Positions 1 to 8,802 of a stretch of 64,000 nt of DNA are shown piece by piece (position 1 is the first letter of the stretch; every line of letters starts with the position of its first letter). Below the pieces are notes generated by a model. The model was given only the letters and a program-made list of their open reading frames with translations, had not been told where the DNA came from and did not search any database. The position numbers and the translations under genes are program-made. Source of the stretch: Sphingosinicella sp. CPCC 101087 (GTDB lineage Bacteria > Pseudomonadota > Alphaproteobacteria > Sphingomonadales > Sphingomonadaceae); assembly GCF_004151485.1 (NCBI RefSeq), contig NZ_SBFF01000012.1, forward strand, positions 62,001 through 126,000, read 5' to 3'.

Positions 1-321
1 GCCGGCGCTCAAGCGATCATCGCGGCCGTTCGCAAGCGATGGCCCTGGCTCAAACACCCGTTCGCCGAGGGCGCCTACGACCGCACCCGCCTTATGGACG
101 CCGCGACCTATCAAGACTTCGTCCTCGAGATCATCCGCCGCTCCGACAAGGAACTTGGCCTCAAGGTGCTGCCGGAGCGCTGGGTTGTCGAACGCACCTT
201 CGGTTGGACGACGCGTTGGAAACGCCTCATTCGCGACTACGAGCAGCGGATCGACGTCTCGGAGGCCATGATCCATGTCGCTCTCGGCAGCCTCATGCTC
301 CGGAATATTGTCCATCCATGA
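1..321 (+). CDS. IS5-family transposase, C-terminal part
   Basis: The reading frame is open from the first base of the window to a stop at 321, so the 5' part lies outside. The visible 106 residues carry the typical end of IS5/IS1031-type DDE transposases: a WVVERTFGW block containing the last catalytic Glu, then a WKRLIRDYE stretch with the basic residues of the Y-(2)-R-(3)-E-(6)-K signature region, and a short C-terminal helix ending LMLRNIVHP. Such an enzyme cuts and pastes its own IS. The bases just after the stop (about 322-341) probably hold the right terminal repeat, but the other end is not visible to confirm it. The IS marks the left edge of a rearranged region. Confidence 0.85.
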   Translation, partial: AGAQAIIAAVRKRWPWLKHPFAEGAYDRTRLMDAATYQDFVLEIIRRSDKELGLKVLPERWVVERTFGWTTRWKRLIRDYEQRIDVSEAMIHVALGSLMLRNIVHP

Positions 322-394
322 CCATTCTCAAAACGGACTCTAAGGTTCGGGTGCCCGTTCGAATAGGCGATGAGTGAGCGACTGAGCATCGTGA

Positions 395-1486
395 TCAGTT
401 GTCCCGACGGGCGCCGCGCCGGCGAAGTTCCGTCGGCGTCGCGCCGAAGTGACGTTGTACCGCCACCGAAAAGCTCGAGGGGCGGTTATACCCCACGGCA
501 TAGGCAATCTGAGCAATCGAAACATCCCGCTCGCTCAGCATCGCCAGCGCCTGCTGCATGCGCAGGTCTTGGGTGTAGTCGGACACTGACCGTCCGACGA
601 TCTTACGAAATCCTGCACACAGTCCGCTGCGACTGAGCCCGACCTCGTGCGCAAGGTCTTCAAGCGACGGCGGTGTGATGAAGTTTTCCGCCAAGAAGCG
701 CTGAGCCTTTATGACGCCCCGCGCGGTCAGCATCGTCGTTTCAATCGACCCACTTTCAGCATGTTCAAGGGCCTCAATGGCCTGACACAAAATCTCGACT
801 GCCTTGGATTGCAGGAAAAGACGTCGGTGATGTCCCTCCAGCGAACAGGCATGCACATCGTCCAGACAGCGCAGCAAGGCGGCTCGCAACGGAAGCGGCC
901 GCGCAAGCGTGTGCTGAAGGTCGCCGTTCAGGAACCGGCGCAGAACGACCGGCAGCTCGAGTTCGCTGCCGGAATAGAGCGCCTTCAGCACTTCCCGATG
1001 AATCGATATGCTGACGAAGCGATGACAGCCGGCGAAGGTCGCTTCGGTGGCCGGCTCCCGGGCGGGGTGGATAAAGATCGACGAATTCGTTGCTTCGAGG
1101 CTGAAATCGTCGCCCTGGGGAAACACATATTCACTATCACCGTGGCTGGCGACGTGAACCTGCAACAAGTCCGGAAAGGACATGTGCAGCGACAGGGGGG
1201 TGTGGAAATTAACGTCGCCGAACCAGATGAAAAAGCCGTCCGACAAGCCGCAGCACTCATAGTGTCCGTCACCGTAGCGACCGATGGATTGCATGCGATA
1301 ATGATGATCGCTGAGCGGCAGGAACGCCTTGATCAACTCTTGCCGCCCGTCGAGCCTGTCGATGGAATGGTCCTGTAGCGCATAAGGCGCAATCACTGTC
1401 GCGGCGTCGCTAGGCGGGGCCGGGAAGCGTCGGACATGGCCGGAGCGCAGCAAGGCTGGCGTTCGGCGAAGATTGGACGTCGACAT
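395..1486 (-). CDS. AraC-family transcriptional regulator
   Basis: This is a 363-residue protein with an N-terminal sensor-like region and a C-terminal AraC/XylS double helix-turn-helix. The HTH region starts near residue 255 (SLEDLAHEVGLSRSGLCAGF) and the second helix pair has the usual IAQIAYAVGYNRPSSFSVAV. The N-terminal half resembles AraC_binding_1/2-type ligand domains (EYVFPQGDDF, SIHREVLKAL). I chose the ATG at 1486; a TTG at 1522 would add 12 residues, and neither has a strong ribosome-binding site. It is divergent from the SRPBCC gene at 1897 and is the likely regulator of that unit. A short homologous remnant of the same N-terminal domain lies near 37.1 kb. Confidence 0.85.
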   Translation of the reverse strand: MSTSNLRRTPALLRSGHVRRFPAPPSDAATVIAPYALQDHSIDRLDGRQELIKAFLPLSDHHYRMQSIGRYGDGHYECCGLSDGFFIWFGDVNFHTPLSLHMSFPDLLQVHVASHGDSEYVFPQGDDFSLEATNSSIFIHPAREPATEATFAGCHRFVSISIHREVLKALYSGSELELPVVLRRFLNGDLQHTLARPLPLRAALLRCLDDVHACSLEGHHRRLFLQSKAVEILCQAIEALEHAESGSIETTMLTARGVIKAQRFLAENFITPPSLEDLAHEVGLSRSGLCAGFRKIVGRSVSDYTQDLRMQQALAMLSERDVSIAQIAYAVGYNRPSSFSVAVQRHFGATPTELRRRGARRDN

Positions 1487-1896
1487 GGCAAGATGTTGCA
1501 CTTGCCGATCATACGCCGTCAAGTCGGCCCGATGCCGCTTGCGGAGAGGTTGCCGATGACTGCGGCGCTAGCACTTCTCCAGCGTCGAAATCGCTGAGCG
1601 GGACATCGCTCAAGCAAAAGTCCGCTCATTACAAAAGCTTAGCATAAGTTTTTTTTGGCAGTGCTCGAAAGCACTTTGGCGGCATTCGAAAGGCATGTGG
1701 TATAGAGTTCAGACGCAAATCCGACGCCTATCGCGACAAGCCGTTTGAGCGCTTGGATCGAATGAAACGGGGAGGCTGAATGAGGAAGCGGCGCAGCGCC
1801 TTGGCGTGTTCCCGTTAGATTGGCGTCGCTTGGGCGGAGCTTGGAAACGTCGGCGATCGCCCGTTCTAGTATCGAATAGAAGGATCGTTCGACGTA
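1487..1896. promoter_or_regulatory. Divergent intergenic region
   Basis: About 410 bases separate the AraC gene (-) from the SRPBCC gene (+). No credible gene is seen in either strand; long frames here continue antisense to the SRPBCC gene. An AT-rich stretch around 1625-1660 with a run of eight T (about 1649-1656) stands out in otherwise GC-rich DNA and is a plausible site for the divergent promoters. No operator can be assigned. Confidence 0.4.
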
Positions 1897-2361
1897 ATGA
1901 CCGCACAAGTCACCCTTGAGATACACGCCGAAGCTGCCGGGCACATTGCCGCGGGACGAGCGGACGTCTGGGCGGTAGTCGCGGATCTCTCGCGCAGGCC
2001 CAACCTGACATCGTGGAAGCTTCTCACCGGAGTGTGGCCGGACGAGACCGCTCAAGCGCGTGTCGCGATGAACAAGGGCGAGTTCGAGATGGTTCGCATC
2101 GAAACCGTCATACGCTGCGTAACCAAAGCACAGTTGCTGCTGAAGATCGAGGCGCCGGAGTGGGGGTCGACGGGGTGGCTCGACCACCGGATCGAGGAGG
2201 AAAATGGCGGATGCCGGCTCACAATCGGCGTGATCGCAGTCGCAACCTTCCCGGAAGGTGCCGGGCCGGCATCGCGTGATGAATATGCCGCTCTGTCCCG
2301 GCAGGGATTGGAGCAGGCATTGGAAGTGTATCGCAGGCGCATCGAAGCCGACGCTGATTGA
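1897..2361 (+). CDS. SRPBCC-family protein
   Basis: A 154-residue protein of the START/Bet v1-like SRPBCC superfamily, built around a hydrophobic cavity. The N-terminal AAGHIAAGRADVWAVVADL is the usual first strand and helix, the middle holds antiparallel strands (RIETVIRCV, QLLLKIEAPEWG), and residues from about 125 form the long C-terminal helix (LSRQGLEQALEVYRRRIE). Family members are polyketide cyclases, lipid-binding proteins or hydrophobic-ligand carriers; the substrate cannot be told. It is divergent from the AraC regulator and precedes a truncated alpha/beta hydrolase. A paralogous 3' end followed by an intact hydrolase lies at 37.2-38.1 kb, which suggests the original unit was araC, SRPBCC, hydrolase. 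Confidence 0.75.
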   Translation: MTAQVTLEIHAEAAGHIAAGRADVWAVVADLSRRPNLTSWKLLTGVWPDETAQARVAMNKGEFEMVRIETVIRCVTKAQLLLKIEAPEWGSTGWLDHRIEEENGGCRLTIGVIAVATFPEGAGPASRDEYAALSRQGLEQALEVYRRRIEADAD

Positions 2362-2370
2362 GCATTTCCA

Positions 2371-2551
2371 TGGGGACCGTGATGAAGAGGTTGACGGAAC
2401 CCAAATATGGTTCGCTACCTATGGTGATCGGTCGTGTCCCGCGATCTTCCTCGGACCGCATTTCTACGCCTCTTTCGGTCGCTCGGAAGGGGACGATAAG
2501 GATCGAGGGATCAACGGACTGAAGGACGAGTTCTTTCTGATCAGGCCGTAG
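2371..2551 (+). pseudogene. Alpha/beta hydrolase remnant (N-terminal ~55 codons)
   Basis: A reading frame from about 2387 encodes DGTQIWFATYGDRSCPAIFL and GPHFYASFGRSEGDD, closely matching the first 55 residues of the intact hydrolase at 37355-38122. Similarity stops after FFLI at about 2541, just before the catalytic region, and a stop follows at 2551. The match breaks at the palindrome TGATCA (2538-2543), beyond which an EamA permease fragment begins on the other strand. It follows the SRPBCC gene just as the intact hydrolase follows the SRPBCC remnant at 37.2 kb. Confidence 0.8.
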
Positions 2552-2754
2552 ATGCCGGCACCGCCGACGACCGCGAGGTAGGCCAGCGCCCACCAATGAA
2601 CTTCCGACAGGCCAGCGAGATCAGCTGCGCCGCCGGTCGCGAGCGACAGGACAGAGAGACTGCCGGCGCCGACGCCCATGCCGAAGGCGGTAAGGCAATG
2701 GCACCGGTGCGCACGAGCAGCGGCGTGGAGAGAGTCTTGTAGATTGCCATTCAC
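2542..2754 (-). pseudogene. DMT/EamA permease remnant
   Basis: On the minus strand this stretch encodes LTAFGMGVGAGSLSVLSLAT followed by LSEVHWWALAYLAVVGGAG. That is the pattern of a transmembrane helix, loop and next helix at the start of the second EamA repeat of drug/metabolite exporters. Only about 70 residues are left, the upstream part is not recognisable in frame, and the frame runs into the hydrolase remnant at the TGATCA junction. It is a non-functional scrap. Confidence 0.55.
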
Positions 2755-3069
2755 GCCGCCGCGCCATCCGTGATGAGATCGCCGCGCCGAGCGCCCGGCG
2801 GTGCCGTGTCGACGCTAGCACCAAGCGTCATCAAGACGCTGGCGGTTGCGACGAGCACGCCGGCGTTGCGCCGCATGGTCGGGCGCTCGACGATCGATTG
2901 AGCGGCATCTTCAAGCAGCATGTTGACCGTCGTTGCGCCAACCCGGCCGGGACCGGCGTGATGCCGCGGCCCAAGCAGTTCGGTGTCCGACACCGTTTCG
3001 GGGAACCGGTGGCAAACCCAGCCGACACCGACCTCTTCTCAGGCGTGAATCTTCCTGCGGATTTAGTGA
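2755..3069. other. Region without recognisable gene
   Basis: About 315 bases between the EamA scrap and the end of the CoA-transferase gene. Frames exist on both strands (for example 2751-2993 minus) but I recognise no family and see no good ribosome-binding site. It is probably decayed DNA belonging to the same rearranged zone. Confidence 0.4.
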
Positions 3070-4176
3070 TCAGCGCGGCGACCGCGGTCGTCGAAGTACG
3101 AACTGCTCGATCAGCTCTTGATCCTCGCCGAGATTGCGCGGAGGTCGGGGGACAGGGCAGGATGTCCTCGAATAACGAGGAGCAGGCGCTGGCTGCTTCA
3201 TACCGCCCAGTTCGATGAAGGTTCGGCGCGCGACGTTGTGGGGATCATCAGCCGCCTCGTCCATCGAGAGAACAGGTGCGACACAAGCGTCGATATTATC
3301 GAAAAGACGTGCCCAGTAAGTCTGATTTTCCGATCGGAACCGGGCCGTGAGCTTTCTCCTCTGGGCTGGCCAAGAGTCGCGATCATGCTGATCGTGGAAG
3401 TCGACATCGTCCGCAAAGTCTAATGTCTTGCACAAGGCGGCGAAGAACTGGGGTTCGATCGAGCCGACCGCCATGAACTTGGCATCGGCAGTTTTGTAGA
3501 CGTCGTAGAACGGCGCGCCGGTGTCGAGCAGGTTGGTGCCGGCGTCGGCGCTCCAGAGGCCGCGTTCCTTCAGGCCCCAGATCATAGTCATCAGGAGGGC
3601 GGAGCCGTCCGTCATCGCACAGTCGATGACCTGGCCCGGTCCCCCGCACCGGACGGCCAGCAACGCGCTTACCATCCCGAAGGCGAGGAGCAGGCCGCCC
3701 CCGCCGAAATCCCCCACCAGGTTCATCGGCGGCACTGGCGATTCCCCCACCCGGGCGCAGGCAGCCAGCACGCCCGAGCGCGCGATATAATTGATGTCAT
3801 GGCCCGCCGTCTGAGCACAGGGGCCGGTCTGGCCCCATCCCGTCATTCTTCCATAGACGAGACGCGGATTGTCGCCGAGCAGCACGTCGGGACCGATGCC
3901 GAGCCGCTCCATCACGCCTGGCCGGAAGCCCTCGATGATGCCGTCCGCGGTCTTGCACAGTGCGCGCAGCGTCTGGACGTCCTCCGCCGACTTGAGGTCG
4001 AGGGTCACGGAGCGGCGGGAGCGCAGCAGCGGCCCCATCAAGTCGCGCATGGGATCGTCCCGCTCGACGCGGATCACCTCGGCGCCGTGGTCGGCCAGCA
4101 TCATGCCGGCGAACGGCCCCGGCCCGATGCCGCCGATCTCCACGATGCGAATACCTTCCAGCGGGCCCGCCATCAC
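3070..4176 (-). CDS. CaiB/BaiF family CoA-transferase or 2-methylacyl-CoA racemase
   Basis: A 368-residue class III CoA-transferase. The start GPLEGIRIVEIGGIGPGPFA and the block LADHGAEVIRVERDD are the hallmark N-terminus; DLKSAEDVQTL, GRMTGWGQTGP and GHDINYIARSG follow in the order seen in alpha-methylacyl-CoA racemases (AMACR). The length and the GHDINY motif favour a racemase over a formyl-CoA transferase, but the two reactions cannot be separated by eye. Its start overlaps the stop of the acyl-CoA dehydrogenase gene by four bases (4173-4176), so the two are translationally coupled. As the last gene of the operon it would interconvert 2-methyl-branched acyl-CoA epimers or move CoA between acids made from branched-chain amino acids. 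The C-terminal 30 residues are poorly conserved. Confidence 0.88.
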   Translation of the reverse strand: MMAGPLEGIRIVEIGGIGPGPFAGMMLADHGAEVIRVERDDPMRDLMGPLLRSRRSVTLDLKSAEDVQTLRALCKTADGIIEGFRPGVMERLGIGPDVLLGDNPRLVYGRMTGWGQTGPCAQTAGHDINYIARSGVLAACARVGESPVPPMNLVGDFGGGGLLLAFGMVSALLAVRCGGPGQVIDCAMTDGSALLMTMIWGLKERGLWSADAGTNLLDTGAPFYDVYKTADAKFMAVGSIEPQFFAALCKTLDFADDVDFHDQHDRDSWPAQRRKLTARFRSENQTYWARLFDNIDACVAPVLSMDEAADDPHNVARRTFIELGGMKQPAPAPRYSRTSCPVPRPPRNLGEDQELIEQFVLRRPRSPR

Positions 4177-5312
4177 GGTTTTGCCGACAGCGCGCGCGCG
4201 ATGACCATGCGCTGGATGTCGGATGTGCCCTCATAGATCTGGCACACGCGCACGTCGCGATAGATCTTCGCGATGCCGAACTCCTCAAGATAGCCGTAAC
4301 CTCCAAGCGTCTGCAGCGCACCGGAGACGATCGCCTCGGCCGCTTCGGAGGCAAAGAGCTTGGCCATCGAAGCTTCGGTCAAGCACGGACGGCTGGCGTC
4401 CTTGGTGGCGGCGGCGTGCAGCGTCATCTGCCGCGCCGCCTCCAGCCGGGTCGCCAAATCGGCGAGCCGATGTCCGACCGCCTGATGCTCGATGATGGGC
4501 AGGCCGAAGCTCTTCCGCTCCGTCGCATAAGCGATTGCGGCTTCGAGCGCCGCCTGGCCCATGCCGACGCTCTGTGCGGCGATGCCGATCCGTCCGGTTT
4601 CGAGATTGGCCAGCGCGATGCGATAGCCCGCGCCTACCTCGCCAAGGACGAGTCCGTCCTCCACGAACAGATCGTCGAAGCCGATCGCGCATGTGTCGGA
4701 CGCATATTGACCGAGCTTGTCCTCGACCTTTTCGACCCGGTAGCCTTCCCGGCCGGTCGGAACGAGGAAAGCGGTAATACCTTTCTTGCGCGCTTCGCGA
4801 TCGGTGACCGCGAACACGATGGCGAGGCGCCCGATCCGTCCGTTGCTGATGAATTGCTTGGCGCCGTTGAGTCGCCAGCCGCCTTCGACGCGATCGGCAC
4901 GGGTGCGGAGCGCCGATGCGTCCGAACCGGCGTCCGCTTCGGTCAGGGCAAAGGCGCCGATCGCCCGGCCCGCAACCAGGTCCGGCAGGAAGCGGGCGCG
5001 CTGATCGGGCGTGCCGAACTTGAGCAGCCCGCCGACGATGAGACTATTCTGGATGCTGACGATAGTGGAGAGCGCTCCGTCGGCAGCAGCCAGCTCCATC
5101 AGCGCCAGGGCGTAGGAAACATAGTCGAGGCCCGCGCCGCCTTCAGCTTCGGGCGCGGTGACCGCCATCAGCCCGAGCTCCGCCAGCTGTTCGAACAGGT
5201 CGGCGGGAAAGGCCTTGGCGTGTTCGAACGCCGCGCTGTTTGGCCGAACTTTCTCTTGGGCGAAAGCGCGGATCGCGTCGCGGACGGCCTCCTGAGTATC
5301 ATTGAGGATCAT
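4173..5312 (-). CDS. Acyl-CoA dehydrogenase
   Basis: A 379-residue FAD enzyme with the standard three-part fold: N-terminal helices (residues 1-115), a beta domain with AFALTEADAGSDASALRTRA (FAD/substrate loop) and a C-terminal helical domain ending IYRDVRVCQIYEGTSDIQR. The Glu in YEGTSDIQ is at the position of the catalytic base of short/branched-chain enzymes. It abstracts the alpha proton and passes electrons to ETF. Its place after a Leu/Val-type dehydrogenase and a 2-oxoacid:ferredoxin oxidoreductase suggests isovaleryl-, isobutyryl- or 2-methylbutyryl-CoA as substrate; this is inference. The start is ten bases after the oxidoreductase stop, with a GAGAGG ribosome-binding site. Confidence 0.92.
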   Translation of the reverse strand: MILNDTQEAVRDAIRAFAQEKVRPNSAAFEHAKAFPADLFEQLAELGLMAVTAPEAEGGAGLDYVSYALALMELAAADGALSTIVSIQNSLIVGGLLKFGTPDQRARFLPDLVAGRAIGAFALTEADAGSDASALRTRADRVEGGWRLNGAKQFISNGRIGRLAIVFAVTDREARKKGITAFLVPTGREGYRVEKVEDKLGQYASDTCAIGFDDLFVEDGLVLGEVGAGYRIALANLETGRIGIAAQSVGMGQAALEAAIAYATERKSFGLPIIEHQAVGHRLADLATRLEAARQMTLHAAATKDASRPCLTEASMAKLFASEAAEAIVSGALQTLGGYGYLEEFGIAKIYRDVRVCQIYEGTSDIQRMVIARALSAKP

Positions 5313-5321
5313 AGCAGCCTC

Positions 5322-8300
5322 TCAAGCTGCTTGTTCGAGCGCCGATGCGGGCGGAGCGGCAAGAAGCGCCTCCCGCTGCTCTCGGTAGGCGTGGATCGCG
5401 CGTTCCTTCACCGGTCCGTAGCCCCGCACCATGTCGGGGAGGCTGGCGAGCGCGATCGCGCGTTCCAGGCCATTGCGGTCGAGCGTCGCCGTCAGCGTGC
5501 CGATCGTGGCTAGATATTCATCGCGAAGGGCACGTTCCGCCTTCCGCTCCTCGGTGTGGCCGAACGGGTCGAAGGCCGTGCCGCGCAGGCTGCGCAGGCT
5601 GGCGAGAGCCGAGAAAACGGGGAAGATCCATGGCCCGAAGCGGCGCTTCCTCGGTCGCCCGGTGGCCGGATCGATCCGCGCTAGAATGGGCGGCGCGAGC
5701 CAGATGGAAAGCCGCTTGACCGAAGCGAATTGTGCGCCGAGGCTCTGCCGGAAGGCGGGCAGCGCGTAGAGGCGTGCGACCTCATATTCGTCCTTGTACG
5801 CCATGAGCTTGTAGGCGTTCGCGGCGACGGCCCGGACGTAGCGCTCGCCATCGTCGCCGAAATCTCGCGCCGCCTGCAATGCATCGCTTAGGAGCCCGGC
5901 ATAGCGGGCGGCGTAATCCGCGTCCTGATAGGCTTCGAGCTCGGCGCCGAGCCGCGCGATCATGTCAGTGAGCGTCTCCGGCCGGCGCTCGGATTGACGC
6001 AGGCCCGCCGCGTCCTCCACGGCCGCCATGTCCCTGGCCGCAAGTCGACCCCAGTCGAAGGCGCGCAGGTTCAGCGACACAGCCGCGCCGTTGGCCTCGA
6101 TCGCGCCGCGAATTGCCGAGAGCGAAAGCGGGATCAGCCCCTGCTGCCACGAAAAACCCAGCATGAGCGTGTTGGCGGCAATGCCGTCACCGAACAGGCC
6201 CTCCGCGAGCCGCGTTGCGCCCAGGCTGAACGACCGCCCGCCGGTCGCGCGATCCAACGCATCCAGCATCTCTTCTCCCGGCAGCGTGGCGTCCCGGTCG
6301 GTGACCGCGTCGGCGGTGGGCGCGAGATCGCGGTTGACCACCGCGCGACTCCGTTCCGGATTCAACTTCGACAGCGTCTCGCGCCCGGCCGAAACGACCA
6401 AGTCGGTGGCGAGCAGGGCATCGACCTCGCCGGCACCGATCCGCACCGCATGGAGCGGCTTGCCCTTCGATCCGATCCGCACCTGGCTGACGACGCCGCC
6501 ATTCTTCTGCGCGAGGCCAGTGAAGTCGAGCACGGTCGCCTCCAGCCCGTCGAGGTGGGCAGCGACGCCGAGCATCGCGCCGATCGTCAGCACGCCCAGG
6601 CCCCCAATTCCCGCGACATAGATGTTCCAGGCTTCCTCCGGCGTCGCGACCGTCGGCATGGGCAGCGCCGCGAATTGCGCCTCCTCGATCGCTTTCAGGC
6701 GCCGGCTGTCGGGCTTGCGGAGGACAGGTCCTTCCACGTCGACGAAGCTGGGGCAGAATCCTTTGACGCAGGAGAAGTCTTTGTTGCAGCTCGACTGATT
6801 GATGCGCCGCTTGCGGCCGAACGCCGTCTCCAGCGGCTCGACCGCGATGCAGCTCGACTGTACCGAGCAGTCGCCGCAGCCTTCGCAAACGGCGGCGTTG
6901 ATGAACAGGCGGCGGTCGGGATCGGGGAAGTCCCGGCGTTTGCGTCGGCGGCGCTTTTCGGCGGCGCACGTCTGCTCGTAGATGATCACCGTGACGCCGG
7001 GCACCTCGCGCAGCCGCCGCTGCACCGCGTCCAGCTCGTCGCGATGCGCGATGCGGACGCCTTCGGCCAATCCGCCGGCCTTGCGCCACTTCTCCGGATC
7101 GTCGCTGACGAGGTGGATCTCCTCCACTGCCTCGGCGGCAAGCTGGCGCGTGATGAGCGCCGGATCGATGTTGCCCTCGGCCGGCTGCCCGCCCGTCATT
7201 GCGACCGCATCGTTGTAGAGGATCTTGAAGGTGATGCTGGTGCCGGCCACCACCGCGGCACGGATCGCCAGCAACCCGGAATGCTGGTAGGTGCCGTCAC
7301 CCAGATTCTGGAAGATATGCCGCGTGTTGGAGAAGGGTGCGGCGCCGGCCCACTGCATCCCTTCGCCGCCCATCTGGCTGAAGGTGGGGGTGCGGCGGTC
7401 CGGCATGGCGATCGCCATTGCGTGGCAACCGATCCCGCCCCCGGAGACCGATCCTTCGGGCGTGACGGTAGAGCTGTTGTGCGGGCAGCCGGAACAGAAG
7501 AAAGGCTTGCGCACCGGGAACGGCATGACCGGCGGTCCCGCCGCCCGCCGCTCCCAGGCGCTGAGGCGCGATTCCATATCGATCGTGCCGATGTTGCCCA
7601 GGCGCGCGGCGATGACCCGCCCCACCATCAACGGCGAGAATTCCATGGTGACCGGAAGGAGCGGTTCGTCGCCCGGGCCGGTCTTGCCGATCACGCGCGG
7701 CTTGCGACCGGGACGGTTGAAAAGCGCCGCCTTGAGCTGGTTCTCGACGATCGGCGCCTTCTCCTCGACGACGAGGATCTCTTCCGCCTCGCCGGCGAAG
7801 GCGATCAGTGGGGCGCTGGCCAGGGGCCAGCTCATCGCTACCTTGTAAACTGAAAGACCCAGCGCGTCGGCCTGGTGCTTATCGATGCCCAGCCTGTCGA
7901 GCGCCTGCATCACGTCCTGGTGCGCCTTGCCAACGGTGACGATACACAGCCGGGTATGCGGGGCCGACATGATCGGCCGGTCGATACCGTTCGCAATCGC
8001 CCAGCCCACCGCGGCGGGCTGCCGCTCCTCGATCATGCGGCGCTCGAGCTCGATCCGGTCCGCCGGCCATATGATGCGGGGATCCCAGTTGAGGCCGTGC
8101 GAGGGCACGAGGTGGGACGGCGTCTCGTAGATCCAATTGGCATCGGGGAGGTCGAAAGCGGCGGCGCCCTCGACAACTTCCGCAATGGTCTTCAGCGTCA
8201 CCCACAGGCCCGAGAAGCGCGACAGCGCGAGGCCGGCCAGACCGAGCAAGAGGATTTCGCTCACGCTCGCCGGCTGCAGGATCGGCATCATCACCGACTG

Positions 8301-8792
8301 GAAGATGCCGTCCGTCTGGTGCGGGAACATCGAGGATTGCGCCGAATGGTCGTCGCCGGCCACCGCCAGCACGCCGCCCAGCGGCGATGTTCCCACCATG
8401 TTGGCATTGCGGAACACGTCCCCCGTCCGGTCGACGCCAGGCCCCTTGCCGTACCAGATGCCGAACACGCCATCGACCCGCGCAGGTCCGTAGGCGCGAT
8501 GCATCTGCGCGCCCCAGAGCGCCGTCGCCGCCAGGTCCTCGTTCAGCCCGGGCTGGAACAGGATGTCGTTGGCCTTGAGCTGCTTCTCCGCTTTCCAGAG
8601 TTGCTGGTCGTAGGCTCCGAGCGGCGACCCGCGATAGCCGGAGACCAGGCCGGCCGTGTTCAGGCCGCGCCGACGATCGGCCGCCCGCTGCAGAAGCGGC
8701 AGCTTCACGAGGGCCTGGATGCCCGTCATGAACACGGGACCGTGCTGGGCTTCATAGAGGCTGGCCAGATCGAAGGGAGCGATGTGTGTCAC
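5322..8792 (-). CDS. Indolepyruvate/2-oxoacid:ferredoxin oxidoreductase, fused subunits
   Basis: A single chain of about 1156 residues that carries all parts of a 2-oxoacid:ferredoxin oxidoreductase. In order these are a pyrimidine-binding domain (LNTAGLVSGYRGSPLGAYDQ), a thiamine diphosphate domain (GGEGMQWAGA, NLGDGTYQHSG), cysteine clusters for iron-sulfur centres (VCEGCGDC and later CNKDFSCVKGFCP), a gamma domain (YVAGIGGLGVLTIGAML) and a long C-terminal extension (DUF6537-like). It oxidatively decarboxylates aryl or branched-chain 2-oxoacids to acyl-CoA with reduced ferredoxin. I chose GTG at 8792, which leaves a ten-base gap to the upstream gene; an alternative start at 8846 would overlap it by 44 bases. 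It should act on the 2-oxoacids made by the dehydrogenase encoded just upstream. Confidence 0.92.
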   Translation of the reverse strand: MTHIAPFDLASLYEAQHGPVFMTGIQALVKLPLLQRAADRRRGLNTAGLVSGYRGSPLGAYDQQLWKAEKQLKANDILFQPGLNEDLAATALWGAQMHRAYGPARVDGVFGIWYGKGPGVDRTGDVFRNANMVGTSPLGGVLAVAGDDHSAQSSMFPHQTDGIFQSVMMPILQPASVSEILLLGLAGLALSRFSGLWVTLKTIAEVVEGAAAFDLPDANWIYETPSHLVPSHGLNWDPRIIWPADRIELERRMIEERQPAAVGWAIANGIDRPIMSAPHTRLCIVTVGKAHQDVMQALDRLGIDKHQADALGLSVYKVAMSWPLASAPLIAFAGEAEEILVVEEKAPIVENQLKAALFNRPGRKPRVIGKTGPGDEPLLPVTMEFSPLMVGRVIAARLGNIGTIDMESRLSAWERRAAGPPVMPFPVRKPFFCSGCPHNSSTVTPEGSVSGGGIGCHAMAIAMPDRRTPTFSQMGGEGMQWAGAAPFSNTRHIFQNLGDGTYQHSGLLAIRAAVVAGTSITFKILYNDAVAMTGGQPAEGNIDPALITRQLAAEAVEEIHLVSDDPEKWRKAGGLAEGVRIAHRDELDAVQRRLREVPGVTVIIYEQTCAAEKRRRRKRRDFPDPDRRLFINAAVCEGCGDCSVQSSCIAVEPLETAFGRKRRINQSSCNKDFSCVKGFCPSFVDVEGPVLRKPDSRRLKAIEEAQFAALPMPTVATPEEAWNIYVAGIGGLGVLTIGAMLGVAAHLDGLEATVLDFTGLAQKNGGVVSQVRIGSKGKPLHAVRIGAGEVDALLATDLVVSAGRETLSKLNPERSRAVVNRDLAPTADAVTDRDATLPGEEMLDALDRATGGRSFSLGATRLAEGLFGDGIAANTLMLGFSWQQGLIPLSLSAIRGAIEANGAAVSLNLRAFDWGRLAARDMAAVEDAAGLRQSERRPETLTDMIARLGAELEAYQDADYAARYAGLLSDALQAARDFGDDGERYVRAVAANAYKLMAYKDEYEVARLYALPAFRQSLGAQFASVKRLSIWLAPPILARIDPATGRPRKRRFGPWIFPVFSALASLRSLRGTAFDPFGHTEERKAERALRDEYLATIGTLTATLDRNGLERAIALASLPDMVRGYGPVKERAIHAYREQREALLAAPPASALEQAA

Positions 8793-8802
8793 GACGTGTC
8801 GC

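Noticed and set aside
5994-7853. Long plus-strand frame (619 codons) antisense to the oxidoreductase gene
   Set aside because: The minus strand encodes clear thiamine and iron-sulfur motifs; the plus frame is Arg/Ala-rich with no family features, a GC-rich shadow.
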